A DNA stretch of 64,000 nucleotides from Acinetobacter terrae (GTDB taxonomy: Bacteria; Pseudomonadota; Gammaproteobacteria; Pseudomonadales; Moraxellaceae), in contig NZ_JABERI010000007.1 of NCBI RefSeq assembly GCF_013004375.1, positions 62,001 through 126,000 on the forward strand. The letters are read 5' to 3'. Positions 36,230-46,086 of this stretch are shown here, piece by piece. Position numbers and translations under genes: made by a program. Each line of letters begins with the position of its first letter. Positions within the stretch are counted from its first letter, which is position 1. The notes under the pieces are model-generated. The model did no database searches, was not told the origin of the DNA, and saw only the letters and a program-made list of their open reading frames with translations.

Positions 36230-38319
36230 TTCACCTCTCCCGCCGGGACTTCGTCACTATAAATGGCTTCTGACTCATGCGTGCTTGGATTAGGATCTGC
36301 CAATGCACGACGAATCACACCAATGGCAGCAAACAACATCACAACCGCCACAATCATAAAGAAACCGCACAGAATTGCATTGATTTGATTTGAGAATACA
36401 ATCGTTTGCATTTCAGCAACGTCTTTGGCTGGTTTTAAAATTTCATTACGCGCAATTGCATCAGAAAAACGGTTGGCTTGTGCCAGGAAACCAATTTTTG
36501 GATTTTCATGGAAGATTTTTTGCCAACCTGCTGTCATACAGGTAATAAATAAGAAAATGGTTGGAAAAATAGTGATCCAAACATATTTCTCTTTCTTCAT
36601 TTTGAACAAGATGACAGTACCTAAAATCAATGCCATTGCAGCAAGCATTTGGTTACCAATACCAAATAGCGGCCATAAGCTGTTAATCCCACCGAGTGGG
36701 TCAATCACACCTTGATAGACAAAGAACCCCCAGCCTGCAACAGCCACGGCGGTTCCAACCAGGTTACCAAAGAAATTGTGCGATTGTTTCAACGCAGGGA
36801 TCACGATACCGACAGTATCCTGAACCATGAAACGGCAAGCACGTGTACCCGCATCTACCGCAGTTAAAATGAATAAGGCTTCAAACAGAATCGCGAAGTG
36901 ATACCAGAACGCCATCATGGAACGGTTGTTAAAAATTTCCGTAATAATGTGAGCCATACCAATCGCAAATGTTGGTGCACCACCGGTACGCGAAAGAATC
37001 GTGCTTTCACCCACTTCTTGCGCAAGCAAGGTTAATGCTTCCGGAGTCACCACAAAGCCTAAAGTACGCACCGCTTCAGCAGCACTTTCAACAGTTGTAC
37101 CTAATACGGCAGCGGGTGCATTAATGGCGAAATAGACCCCTGGCTCAAGAATGGTGGCACAAATCATCGCCATGACAGCAACGAAAGATTCCATCAACAT
37201 CCCACCATAACCAATTACACGAATATCGACTTCATTTTCAATGAGTTTCGGTGTCGTTCCTGAAGAAACCAAGGCATGGAAGCCAGAAATTGCACCACAG
37301 GCAATGGTAATGAATAAGAATGGGAACATTGAGCCTGCAAATACAGGACCAGTACCATCAATGAAATGCGTTACCGCAGGCATCTTCAGTTCAGGTAATG
37401 CCACCATAATTCCGACTGCAAGACCGGCAATGACACCAATCTTCAAGAAGGTAGAAAGGTAGTCACGTGGCGCAAGCAGCAACCAAACCGGCAAGACTGA
37501 AGCAACAAAACCGTAAACAATTAAACACCAAGTCAGTTGCGTACCAGAAAGTGTAAAGATCGGTCCCCAATAAGGATCAGCTGCGACATTTCCACCATAA
37601 ACAATCGCCAGCATCATCAGCACAAAACCAATGATTGAAACTTCGGCAATTTTCCCTGGACGGAGATAACGCATATATACGCCCATGAACAATGCAATTG
37701 GAATGGTTGCAGCAATACTGAACACACCCCATGGACTGTTGGTCAAGGCTTTCACGACTACCAATGCAAGTACTGCAAGGATGATGATCATGACGCCTAA
37801 TGCACCCAGCATCACAATCACACCAGCAAAAGAACCTAGCTCTTGCTTCGCCATTTCACCGAGTGAACGGCCGTCACGACGGGTAGAAATAAAGAGAACT
37901 AAAAAGTCTTGAACAGCACCCGCGAGCACCACACCCACCAATAGCCAAATGGTACCCGGTAAATAACCCATTTGTGCCGCAAGAATAGGTCCTACTAATG
38001 GACCTGCACCTGCAATGGCGGCAAAGTGGTGACCAAACAGAACATATTTATTGGTTGGAACATAATCCAGACCATCAGCTAAACGATGCGCTGGTGTTAA
38101 GCGTCTTGCATTGAGTTCAAAAACTTTATTGGCAATAAATAAACTATAGAAGCGATAAGCGATGCTATATACACAGATGGCAGCTAAAACGAGCCAGACT
38201 GCATTAACATGCTCACCTCTGCTAATTGCGAGTATCCCGAATGACACTGCACCTAAAATCGCGACTAGAAGCCACACTATTTTTGAAGTTATGGTTAACT
38301 TCGGTTCAATCGTTTCCAT
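36226..38319 (-). CDS. cstA: CstA/BtsT-family pyruvate/peptide transporter
   Basis: A 697-residue polytopic inner-membrane transporter with the CstA signature: GHHFAAIAGAGPLVGPILAAQMG (about 75-97), SLGEMAKQELG, then many hydrophobic helices and SLWPLFGIGNQMLAAMAL (about 543-560). E. coli members import pyruvate with protons and are induced under carbon limitation. It is translationally linked to ybdD. No CRP site was identified. Choice between CstA and BtsT roles cannot be made from sequence alone. Confidence 0.9.
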   Translation of the reverse strand: METIEPKLTITSKIVWLLVAILGAVSFGILAISRGEHVNAVWLVLAAICVYSIAYRFYSLFIANKVFELNARRLTPAHRLADGLDYVPTNKYVLFGHHFAAIAGAGPLVGPILAAQMGYLPGTIWLLVGVVLAGAVQDFLVLFISTRRDGRSLGEMAKQELGSFAGVIVMLGALGVMIIILAVLALVVVKALTNSPWGVFSIAATIPIALFMGVYMRYLRPGKIAEVSIIGFVLMMLAIVYGGNVAADPYWGPIFTLSGTQLTWCLIVYGFVASVLPVWLLLAPRDYLSTFLKIGVIAGLAVGIMVALPELKMPAVTHFIDGTGPVFAGSMFPFLFITIACGAISGFHALVSSGTTPKLIENEVDIRVIGYGGMLMESFVAVMAMICATILEPGVYFAINAPAAVLGTTVESAAEAVRTLGFVVTPEALTLLAQEVGESTILSRTGGAPTFAIGMAHIITEIFNNRSMMAFWYHFAILFEALFILTAVDAGTRACRFMVQDTVGIVIPALKQSHNFFGNLVGTAVAVAGWGFFVYQGVIDPLGGINSLWPLFGIGNQMLAAMALILGTVILFKMKKEKYVWITIFPTIFLFITCMTAGWQKIFHENPKIGFLAQANRFSDAIARNEILKPAKDVAEMQTIVFSNQINAILCGFFMIVAVVMLFAAIGVIRRALADPNPSTHESEAIYSDEVPAGEVK

Positions 38320-38437
38320 GTAAATCCCTCATATCTAATGCATAAATCAGCGATCATTTTTATTGTTCGGTATACAGCTGTTTCTTCCTTTGCGACTCTA
38401 CTCCTCATGACTTACTTTTCATCTAATACTTTGGCAT

Positions 38438-38467
38438 AAAAAAAGGGATGATTTGAATCATCCCTTT
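38438..38467 (-). terminator. Terminator after efp
   Basis: A perfect 12-bp stem AAAGGGATGATT/AATCATCCCTTT around TG, with an A tract giving U residues on the minus strand. Confidence 0.88.
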
Positions 38468-38491
38468 CGATAATAGTCTATTTTAAAACCA

Positions 38492-39061
38492 TTATGCACG
38501 TTCTAAATAGTCACCAGTACGGGTATCTACACGAACGCTTTCTTCTTGCTGTACGAATAATGGTACACGTACTACAGCACCCGTTTCGAGTTTGGCAGGC
38601 TTACCGCCACCGCCCGAAGTATCACCACGTACGCCTGGATCAGTTTCAACGATTTTCAATACAACGAAGTTTGGTGCACTTACTGACAATGGAACACCAT
38701 TGAAAAGCATAATTGTACATTTTTCGTTTGAATCGTCTTTCAACCATTTGGCAGCATCGCCCATCGCAGTTTTGTCAGCTGTGATTTGTTCGAAGCTTTC
38801 TGGATCCATAAAGTTCCAAAGTTCGCCATCGTTATAAAGGTAATCCATTTCAACTTCAACAATGTCAGCACCCTCAAGTGTTTCATTGGATTTGAATGTT
38901 TTTTCTAAAACTTTACCAGTTTTAAGATTACGCAATTTTACGCGGTTGAATGCTTGACCTTTACCAGGTTTTACATATTCATTTTCCATGATTGAACATG
39001 GGTTACCATCAAGCATAACCTTTAGGCCTTGCTTAAAGTCATTTGTAGAATAATTGGCCAT
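38492..39061 (-). CDS. efp: Elongation factor P
   Basis: EF-P relieves ribosome stalling at polyproline. The 189-residue sequence has the modified-lysine loop [10 protein letters not shown] with K34 in the E. coli-like position, and the C-terminal OB domains ending [14 protein letters not shown]. The Lys34 context matches the EpmA/EpmB beta-lysylation type, not the rhamnosylated Arg type, and epmB lies divergently next to it. GGAG precedes the ATG. Confidence 0.96.
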   Translation of the reverse strand: MANYSTNDFKQGLKVMLDGNPCSIMENEYVKPGKGQAFNRVKLRNLKTGKVLEKTFKSNETLEGADIVEVEMDYLYNDGELWNFMDPESFEQITADKTAMGDAAKWLKDDSNEKCTIMLFNGVPLSVSAPNFVVLKIVETDPGVRGDTSGGGGKPAKLETGAVVRVPLFVQQEESVRVDTRTGDYLERA

Positions 39062-39098
39062 GAAAGGCTCACTCCAAACTTACTAACTTAAATCTATT

Positions 39099-39122
39099 AA
39101 TGCTAGACTAGCATTATTTTTT
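39099..39122 (+). promoter_or_regulatory. Hairpin plus T tract in the efp/epmB divergent promoter region
   Basis: AATGCTAG-A-CTAGCATT (39099-39115) is a perfect 8-bp inverted repeat followed by ATTTTTT. It ends ten bases before the epmB ATG. It could be an attenuator, an operator, or protection against read-through. Only the structure is seen. Confidence 0.45.
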
Positions 39123-39131
39123 ACATGTGGC

Positions 39132-40148
39132 ATGATAAACTATTTATATCAAGAGCAAAACTGGCAATCTCAACTCAGTGACCTGATTACTGATCCTTTA
39201 GAGTTACTTGCAACCCTTCAGCTCTCGCCTGATCAATTATTATCAGGGGCAATCCTTGCTTCTGAACAGTTTAAATTGCGTGTTCCACGTGCATTTGTCG
39301 GAAAAATGAACGTTGGCGATCCTCTAGATCCTCTTCTATTACAAGTCTTACCGCATCATTTAGAACTTGAAGATCATCCTGGTTATGTCACCGACCCTTT
39401 GGGTGAAGAACAAGCCAACCAACAACCAGGTGTATTACATAAATACAAATCGCGCTTTTTACTCACCCTAACTGGTGCTTGTGCGGTGCATTGTCGTTAT
39501 TGTTTTCGTCGTCATTTTCCTTATCAAGAAAACCTGCCAAAAAATGAAGACTGGCTTAATATTAAAAGCTATATCGAAAGCCAACCCGATATTAATGAAG
39601 TCATTTTTAGTGGTGGAGACCCGCTTACGCTATCCAATCGAAAATTAAAACTCTGGATCGATCGCTTAGAATCGCTACCGCAAATTAAATTTTTGAGAAT
39701 TCATTCACGAGTTCCTATCGTAATCCCCAACCGTGTCGATGAAGAGCTGGTTTCTCTATTAAAAAACAGTAGGCTACGAATTATTCTAGTGGTACACTCA
39801 AATCATGCGGCTGAGCTTGATGATTTTACTTGCGCTAAACTTTCACTATTGGTTCAACAACAAATCACCGTACTCAATCAGGCAGTTTTATTAAATGGGG
39901 TCAATAATTCTGCGCAGGTTTTAGTGGATTTAAGTTACCGCTTGTTTGATGCAGGCGTGATGCCATACTATTTACATGTGTTAGATAAAGTAAAAGGTGC
40001 GCATCATTTTGACTTGAGTCCTGAGCAGATTAATCTTATATATAAAGATGTTTTAGAGAACCTTCCTGGATATTTGGTTCCTAAACTCGTTAGGGAAATA
40101 GCGGGCGAAAAAAATAAAACACCGCTTTTTGGGGTTTCAACTTTTTGA
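39132..40148 (+). CDS. epmB: EF-P beta-lysylation protein EpmB (radical SAM aminomutase)
   Basis: EpmB converts L-lysine to (R)-beta-lysine, which EpmA attaches to EF-P Lys34. The 338-residue protein has the radical SAM cysteines in CAVHCRYCFRR (C117, C121, C124), the SGGDPL motif (about 158-163) and a PLP-type C-terminal part (HVLDKVKGAHHF). It is shorter than lysine 2,3-aminomutases, as EpmB should be. It is divergent from efp, a common arrangement. The epmA gene is not in the window. The next gene begins 15 bases after its stop, so a transcriptional link with the fimW-like gene is likely. Confidence 0.93.
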   Translation: MINYLYQEQNWQSQLSDLITDPLELLATLQLSPDQLLSGAILASEQFKLRVPRAFVGKMNVGDPLDPLLLQVLPHHLELEDHPGYVTDPLGEEQANQQPGVLHKYKSRFLLTLTGACAVHCRYCFRRHFPYQENLPKNEDWLNIKSYIESQPDINEVIFSGGDPLTLSNRKLKLWIDRLESLPQIKFLRIHSRVPIVIPNRVDEELVSLLKNSRLRIILVVHSNHAAELDDFTCAKLSLLVQQQITVLNQAVLLNGVNNSAQVLVDLSYRLFDAGVMPYYLHVLDKVKGAHHFDLSPEQINLIYKDVLENLPGYLVPKLVREIAGEKNKTPLFGVSTF

Positions 40149-40162
40149 GTTAAATAATAACG

Positions 40163-41908
40163 ATGCTTATGAGTACTTCAGATATCTTCCAGACGCCAAC
40201 AGAATTAAAGTTGGAACAACTGAGCTTTTGTCCATCTAATGCAAAAGGGCTACAAGAATGGGTGTCTAATTTATCCATTCTGCAACTCGGAAATTCTTCA
40301 AAAGAACTTTTCAATGCGTTACTGGAAATATCAGAACTTAAATGCCCAGAAATGCTGCGTTTTGATTTAATTCAAATCTTGCACCCAACGATTGATAATG
40401 TATTGATCAGCCTGGAAAAGCATTTTTTCAACCAAAGTCTTATTACAAGCGATCGTAGTGATCAAATCATTGAATTGGCTATGCTTTTGCGGAGTCATTT
40501 CGCCAAAATTTATATCGACATTTCAAAACGCTGTAACACCCAATTAAGTCTGCAAAAGTTTTCTATCTTTGCCTTTAATCAAAAGAAAAGTTTACAGACT
40601 GCCAGAATTGTTTCGACTTATTACGCATTACAGCAACTCGCGTTACTACTTTACCAACAACATTTGTTGTATAGCACACCATTATTTGGTCAATGGCTGG
40701 TCGCGCATCAATTGCTTGAATGTGCGATTAATAATAATTTTTATCAAACCAATATTAATCAAATTTTAGATACGCAGCATCAATTACAAACGATTGCTAA
40801 TGCTTATTCACAGCTCATTTTATTGGATATTTTCAATACTCATCAAATTCGCCCATCAGAAATGCAAGGCTTATATTTATGTAGTTTTGACTGGGCAAAA
40901 TTGGTTCACATTTTACCTAAAGAAACTACGCTTTCTCGCTATATTGTTGATACCAATAAAGATCATCCACCGGTTTTCAATGTCAATCAATCCAGTTTAT
41001 ATAAACCGACTATCTATATTTCAACGCAACATTTATTAGATCATCTGTCGGAGACCCAAACTAAAAAGGCGGGTTATTTGTCGCGTAATGAAAAGTTATT
41101 CCTGACACCAGCATTACACTTTCATATTCATAACCTGCTTACCACCAATATTGAACGTCGCCATGAGCGCTACGAATATTCAGCGCAATTGCAGATCTGT
41201 TTTAGTCTTTCTGTGGCGCACTTTTACTTATCTAAAGGTAAAAACTTTCACGAAACTTTGGATTTAGAAAATAATTATCAGTTCCAAAATGAAAGTAGCT
41301 TTATCAATTCCATGAATTCCAATATTCCTGCTGAAATCAACACAGCTAAAGTTTTGGATCGGGAAGCAAAACAAATCTATCCGGCTGATGTGCTGGATAT
41401 CAGTGTCAATGGTTACCGGATTAAATGGACAGGTGCTACACCCTCAAATTTAAAAACCGGGGAATTTATTTTAATTCAGGAAAATACTCATAGCCCTTGG
41501 CGTGGCGGTGTGGTTCGCTGGATTAAACAGTCGACAGAAAAAAGTTTGGAACTCGGGCTTGAAGTATTGGCTCAAGATTTATTCCCCTGCTCAGTCATGG
41601 TGAAAACTGAGCGTAACAGCAGTAACTACCAACCGGCTCTTATCGTTCAAACTTCTCAACTCGATAATGTTTCGACCAGTTTAATTGTATCGGGCTCGCA
41701 CATGTTTAGAGAAAAACAAACCATTCATTTGCGATTAGGAAAAGAAGAACTCAAAATTTACCTGACCAAAGCACAGCTTATTACTCAAAGTTTTATTCGT
41801 TTTGAATTTGAGTTGCTGAATGATCAGCAAGAAAGCCTGATCAACAACTTCATCAACAAACAAATGAATGAAATCAAGAATCACGATTTATGGGAAGCAT
41901 TGAAGTGA
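40163..41908 (+). CDS. PilZ-motif c-di-GMP effector, FimW-like
   Basis: A 581-residue protein. Most of it (about 20-320) is a helical region of unknown fold. Near 331-336 it has the RxxxR element (RRHER, R332 and R336), and at 412-417 the DxSxxG element (DISVNG), the two c-di-GMP-binding motifs of PilZ domains. They are about 75 residues apart, longer than usual, so a loop is inserted. Its end overlaps the fimX-like gene by 19 bases. The Pseudomonas protein encoded just upstream of fimX (FimW) is a c-di-GMP effector for surface attachment, and this is the likely counterpart. That homology is inferred from order and motifs. Confidence 0.68.
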   Translation: MLMSTSDIFQTPTELKLEQLSFCPSNAKGLQEWVSNLSILQLGNSSKELFNALLEISELKCPEMLRFDLIQILHPTIDNVLISLEKHFFNQSLITSDRSDQIIELAMLLRSHFAKIYIDISKRCNTQLSLQKFSIFAFNQKKSLQTARIVSTYYALQQLALLLYQQHLLYSTPLFGQWLVAHQLLECAINNNFYQTNINQILDTQHQLQTIANAYSQLILLDIFNTHQIRPSEMQGLYLCSFDWAKLVHILPKETTLSRYIVDTNKDHPPVFNVNQSSLYKPTIYISTQHLLDHLSETQTKKAGYLSRNEKLFLTPALHFHIHNLLTTNIERRHERYEYSAQLQICFSLSVAHFYLSKGKNFHETLDLENNYQFQNESSFINSMNSNIPAEINTAKVLDREAKQIYPADVLDISVNGYRIKWTGATPSNLKTGEFILIQENTHSPWRGGVVRWIKQSTEKSLELGLEVLAQDLFPCSVMVKTERNSSNYQPALIVQTSQLDNVSTSLIVSGSHMFREKQTIHLRLGKEELKIYLTKAQLITQSFIRFEFELLNDQQESLINNFINKQMNEIKNHDLWEALK

Positions 41909-44007
41909 GAAATCCATTATTGTCTAAAAAGTTAAAACGTACCGAGACACGTTTACTCATTATCGATGATAATCAAATACGTTTTAACCAGATTCGTGAG
42001 CTTTTAACGTCGAGTGGGCATGTTGTACAGGCAACATTGCTGGATGATTTACAAACTTTTGAAAAACAATTACATCAAAATTGGGATCTGGTCATTTTTG
42101 GCCGTGCCTACGACTTAAAATACGAACAAGCCTTAAGTTTAATCCAATTATCAAAACAACCGAACTTACCGATTATCCTTCTAAAACCAGAGGATTATCA
42201 GGCAGAGCAATATGCAGGTTATATCCGTAAAGGCATTTATGACATTTTAAATCTGGACTATCCAGATCGTTTTTATCTTGGCCTTCTCCGTGCACTTTTA
42301 TTCAGTCGTTTAATGCTTACTCAACAACATTTAATGGACGAGTTAGAATCTGCACAAACGCATGCACAATCTTTAGTACATGATAGCAACAAGGCGGTTG
42401 CGCTTATTCAAGAAGGCATTCATATTCAGGCTAATCCTGAATATTTACAACTGTTTGGGATTAAAAATGAAGACGATATCGTAGGTCTTCCTTTGCTTGA
42501 TCTGTTACAACCGAAAGATTTAAACGACTTCAAGTTACGCTTTAAAAAAATTACTCAAGGTCAGTTTGATTTAGGTCGATTAGAAATCGCTACCTTAAAT
42601 GACCATCTTTCTATTCCGAATCCGCTTAAAATCGAATTTTTACCCGCTACGGATGAAGATGCATTACAAATTACTATTGATATCGAAACTTCAGAAGCGA
42701 GTAATGCAGCATCCGGAACAGCTGATAAGAATGTACAGAAACCAAATACATATCAGTTAATTAACCGAACTATTACTAAACAGCCTTCTGATATTAATGC
42801 ATTAGTACTCTTCTCTTTAGCCTCTTGTCCTGAAACTATTTTCGAAGGTAACTGGGTCACTTCAAAAAACTATTTCAGTGAAATAGAAGCATTTTTAAAA
42901 GAACAAACCCATGTTCCCTTATTTAAAGTTTCACCCGGTATTTTTGCTGCTTTATTCCAGGCAGAATCTAAAGCAAAATTAGAATCCAAGCTTATTGGTT
43001 TAAGCTCACTCACCAAGCCGCAATTGTTGACCGTGAATCAATCGAGTTACCCACTTAATTTAAGAATTGGTTATGTGATCTTAGATAGTGAAATTCGTGA
43101 CGAAAGCCATTTTGAACAATTTATTACTTCAGCTTACAACACGGCTTTACCACAAAATGCACCGACTGCAGGGCTTGAGTTAGAAACGCATTTAGATATC
43201 CCAACGATGGAAATTCGCCCTAAAGAAATTAAGCCGTTAAATTCTTTGCCTGAATCTTCATTAATCAGGGCTTTGGAAAAAAGCTTAGAGCGCGGAGAGA
43301 TTCATCTTAAATATCAACAACTTTATGATAAGCAAGATACTAATCTATATACTTATGAAGTCACCAGTGGCTTTATTTTTGAAAATACCTGGAAAGATTT
43401 ATCCAGCTTGAGAGAATTGGCAGAAGATCCTGAATTATCGATTAAACTGGATCGCTGGATATTAGTTGAATCATGTAAACAATTACATAATTTTATTACG
43501 CAATATCCTGAAGCAAAATTGATTGTGAATTTGAATAAAGAAATATTATTTCACGATCGAACATTCCCTGAATTTATTTCTAAACTGATCACGATTGTAC
43601 GCAGTAAATTAACACATCCGCTGATTTTACAATTTTCAGAAGAAGACCTTACCCAGAATATTTCAGATGCACAAAAGCATATTACTCAACTCCATCAGTT
43701 TGGCGCTAAAATCTCCTTAAGAGACTTTGGTAATACCATTTACAGTGAATCTGCTTTACGTCAACTAGATGTCAACTGCTTAACATTACACCGCTCACTG
43801 ACTCAAATGTTAAATACAGAACAATCTACTGAGGAATTACAGGAAAAAATTAAAACTTTCCATGAAATTAAACCCGTTGAAATCATGCTGCGTGAATTAA
43901 ATGATATGACGCTCTTTGCCAATGCCTGGAATGTGGATGCACGCTTTATTCAAGGTGATTATTTCCAGAAAAAACTGGATCACCTAATTGATGTACAAGA
44001 CCAATGA
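41890..44007 (+). CDS. fimX: FimX-like degenerate REC-PAS-GGDEF-EAL protein
   Basis: A 705-residue protein in FimX order. It has a receiver domain (about 20-135, LLIIDDN at the start but with the phosphoacceptor Asp position reading DLVIFGRAY), a PAS region (about 160-230), a GGDEF-like region with no GGDEF motif (about 285-420), and an EAL-like domain (about 460-700). In the EAL domain the EAL motif is replaced by YEVTSG, and the DDFGTGYSS metal loop by DFGNTIYS, so phosphodiesterase activity is very unlikely. FimX binds c-di-GMP through such a domain and promotes type IV pilus assembly. A terminator follows. Confidence 0.78.
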   Translation: MGSIEVRNPLLSKKLKRTETRLLIIDDNQIRFNQIRELLTSSGHVVQATLLDDLQTFEKQLHQNWDLVIFGRAYDLKYEQALSLIQLSKQPNLPIILLKPEDYQAEQYAGYIRKGIYDILNLDYPDRFYLGLLRALLFSRLMLTQQHLMDELESAQTHAQSLVHDSNKAVALIQEGIHIQANPEYLQLFGIKNEDDIVGLPLLDLLQPKDLNDFKLRFKKITQGQFDLGRLEIATLNDHLSIPNPLKIEFLPATDEDALQITIDIETSEASNAASGTADKNVQKPNTYQLINRTITKQPSDINALVLFSLASCPETIFEGNWVTSKNYFSEIEAFLKEQTHVPLFKVSPGIFAALFQAESKAKLESKLIGLSSLTKPQLLTVNQSSYPLNLRIGYVILDSEIRDESHFEQFITSAYNTALPQNAPTAGLELETHLDIPTMEIRPKEIKPLNSLPESSLIRALEKSLERGEIHLKYQQLYDKQDTNLYTYEVTSGFIFENTWKDLSSLRELAEDPELSIKLDRWILVESCKQLHNFITQYPEAKLIVNLNKEILFHDRTFPEFISKLITIVRSKLTHPLILQFSEEDLTQNISDAQKHITQLHQFGAKISLRDFGNTIYSESALRQLDVNCLTLHRSLTQMLNTEQSTEELQEKIKTFHEIKPVEIMLRELNDMTLFANAWNVDARFIQGDYFQKKLDHLIDVQDQ

Positions 44008-44053
44008 GTCTTGTACACATTTTCTTGCTGCGAAATACATAAATTTCAGGCAT

Positions 44054-44080
44054 AAAAAACGGGCATACTGCCCGTTTTTT
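44054..44080. terminator. Bidirectional terminator between fimX-like gene and rpmE
   Basis: AAAAACGGGCATACTGCCCGTTTTTT: a stem of C/G and A/T pairs around ATACT, with A and T tracts for both directions. Confidence 0.9.
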
Positions 44081-44093
44081 ACATTTGACGATA

Positions 44094-44324
44094 TTAGTCA
44101 GGACGTTTGATAGAACGTGACATACCTGCAAAACGTTGTTTGAACTTGTCGATACGACCACCTTGGTCAACATTCTTCTGTTTACCAGTATAGAATGGGT
44201 GGCAAGCTGAACATACGTCAAGGTAAAGAGTTTCTTTACCAATTGCTGAACGAGTTTCGATTACGTTACCACATGAACAAGTAGCAACTAATGTTTCATA
44301 TTTTGGGTGAATATCGGCGCGCAT
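44094..44324 (-). CDS. rpmE: 50S ribosomal protein L31, zinc type
   Basis: A 76-residue L31. The zinc-binding cysteines are present (TCSCGN at about 16-18 and [11 protein letters not shown] at about 38-41), so this is the C+ form that depends on zinc. TAGGAG lies nine bases before the ATG. Zinc-independent paralogues (YkgM) normally sit elsewhere under Zur control. Confidence 0.95.
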   Translation of the reverse strand: MRADIHPKYETLVATCSCGNVIETRSAIGKETLYLDVCSACHPFYTGKQKNVDQGGRIDKFKQRFAGMSRSIKRPD

Positions 44325-44526
44325 CGTCGATTACTCCTAAGTTAAGAAAGGCTTATGCTGTCATCGCAATTGATCACTCTCATGATTCATGAGGAAAAAA
44401 GCTTCTTCAAAAAAAGCGAGACCAACACCATAACAGACCATTCTTTTGGCCCACCGAGACGGATACCGCCAGGGCTAAGCACAACAAGTGGGCGCAATTA
44501 TACGGCAAAAAATACCAGATAGCGAA

Positions 44527-45525
44527 TTATTCTTTTAACTCATCCACAGCTTTAAATTCATCCACAGGGTGCTTCGACCAATAATTGGCAATCACACCAC
44601 ATACCATAAGCTGAATTTGGTGAAAAATCATAATCGGTAAAATAATCATGCCTAAAGGCTGTCCGATAAATAGGATTTGTGCCATCGGCACACCACTGGC
44701 TAAAGTTTTTTTAGAACTGCAAAAAAACATTGCAATTTGATCTTCCCGATTAAAACCCATCCATTTCGGAATGTATAAAGCCAGCAGCATGATGAGGGTT
44801 AAAAACACTGAACAAGCCAGAGTCAAAACCAACAACGTTTCCCAACTCACCACTTCCCACAGTCCCGCAACGACTGCCCCGCTAAAAGCACCATAGACCA
44901 CCATCAAAATAGTGCCCTGATCGAATGCTTTAACGATACCCGGTAATTTCAACATGTAAGGATAAACATAAGGACGTAATATCTGCCCCAATATAAATGG
45001 CACCAGCAACAATAAGGTAATTTGAACAATCGAAGATGTAGGGTCAAAGCCATGTTTTGACTGACCTAAAATAAAAAAACTGACCAATACTGGGGTAATA
45101 AACATCCCAATTATATTGGAAAATGAAGCACTACATACAGCACTGGCCACATTGCCTTTTGCAACCGAGGTAAAAGCAATAGAAGATTGTACTGTCGATG
45201 GCAAGAAGCACATGAACAAAAAGCCCCAGTACAACTCCTGCCCCAAAACAGGCAATAAAAGCGGCTTTGCCAACAGACCTAAAAGCGGAAAGAGGGCAAA
45301 TGTAAAAGCAAACACCACCAGATGAAATTTCCAATGCATGATGCCTTGAACGACTGCTTCTCTGGACAGTTTTGTGCCATGTAAAAAGAATAAAATCGCA
45401 ATTGCGCCAGAAGTAATCACCCCAAAGATATTTGCAGCAAGACCTGATACTGGGACTATCGTTGCCAAGATCACCATGACAATCAGCAAAATAGTAAAGC
45501 GGTCCAATGCCAACAATTTTAACAT
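44527..45525 (-). CDS. Bile acid:sodium symporter-like transporter (YfeH/PF13593)
   Basis: A 332-residue membrane protein with about ten hydrophobic segments and the SBF-like signature. The middle block LPSTVQSSIAFTSVAKGN (about 109-126) and the later FFCSSKKTLASGVPMA (about 269-284) are characteristic of the YfeH branch. Substrate unknown. AGGA precedes the ATG. Monocistronic by spacing. Confidence 0.83.
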   Translation of the reverse strand: MLKLLALDRFTILLIVMVILATIVPVSGLAANIFGVITSGAIAILFFLHGTKLSREAVVQGIMHWKFHLVVFAFTFALFPLLGLLAKPLLLPVLGQELYWGFLFMCFLPSTVQSSIAFTSVAKGNVASAVCSASFSNIIGMFITPVLVSFFILGQSKHGFDPTSSIVQITLLLLVPFILGQILRPYVYPYMLKLPGIVKAFDQGTILMVVYGAFSGAVVAGLWEVVSWETLLVLTLACSVFLTLIMLLALYIPKWMGFNREDQIAMFFCSSKKTLASGVPMAQILFIGQPLGMIILPIMIFHQIQLMVCGVIANYWSKHPVDEFKAVDELKE

Positions 45526-45554
45526 TGCTACGTCCTGTATTTATTGAAAAATAT

Positions 45555-45608
45555 AAAAAAGCCCAATAAGTGAATTTACCTGATGGTAAAGTTTCATCTT
45601 ACTGGGCT
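45555..45608 (-). terminator. Terminator after gloA
   Basis: A long imperfect hairpin, with outer AGCCCAATAAG/CTTACTGGGCT and inner TTTACC/GGTAAA, is preceded by an A tract giving U residues on the minus strand. Confidence 0.75.
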
Positions 45609-45673
45609 GAATAAATAAAGCCAGCTTTTCAACGCAATGTTGAATATTTAGTTTATCTATACCGCATTATTCA

Positions 45674-46075
45674 TTAATTATTGCGTGCATCTTTATCTTG
45701 CTGAATCAGCTCGATTTTATAACCGTCTGGATCTTCAACAAAAGCGATGACTGTTACGCCGCCTTTCATTGGACCCGCTTCACGCACCACTTTACCACCA
45801 CGTGCCTTAATTTCTTCACAGGCTTTATAAGCATCATCTACCGCAATGGCGATGTGACCATAAGCATTGCCCAACTCATAACTTGCAGTATCCCAGTTAT
45901 GCGTCAGTTCTAAAACTGTATGATTTTCTTCATCGCCATAACCCACAAAGGCTAAAGTAAAACGACCTTCTTCATAATCACGTTTACGAAGCAAAGTCAT
46001 ACCGAGCACTTCAGTATAGAACTTTAAAGATTGTTCCAAATTGCCTACACGTAACATGGTATGCAGCATGCGCAT
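45674..46075 (-). CDS. gloA: Lactoylglutathione lyase (glyoxalase I)
   Basis: GloA isomerises the methylglyoxal-glutathione hemithioacetal to S-lactoylglutathione. [10 protein letters not shown] aligns with the start of E. coli GloA, so ATG 46075 is preferred over 46084; AAGG lies nine bases before it. The metal ligands are seen in MLHTML (His5), LELTHNW (Glu), YGHIAI (His) and GYKIELI (Glu). It is 133 residues long and follows the ampG-like gene with almost no gap, so it is probably cotranscribed. Confidence 0.93.
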   Translation of the reverse strand: MRMLHTMLRVGNLEQSLKFYTEVLGMTLLRKRDYEEGRFTLAFVGYGDEENHTVLELTHNWDTASYELGNAYGHIAIAVDDAYKACEEIKARGGKVVREAGPMKGGVTVIAFVEDPDGYKIELIQQDKDARNN

Positions 46076-46086
46076 ATGATTCATCC

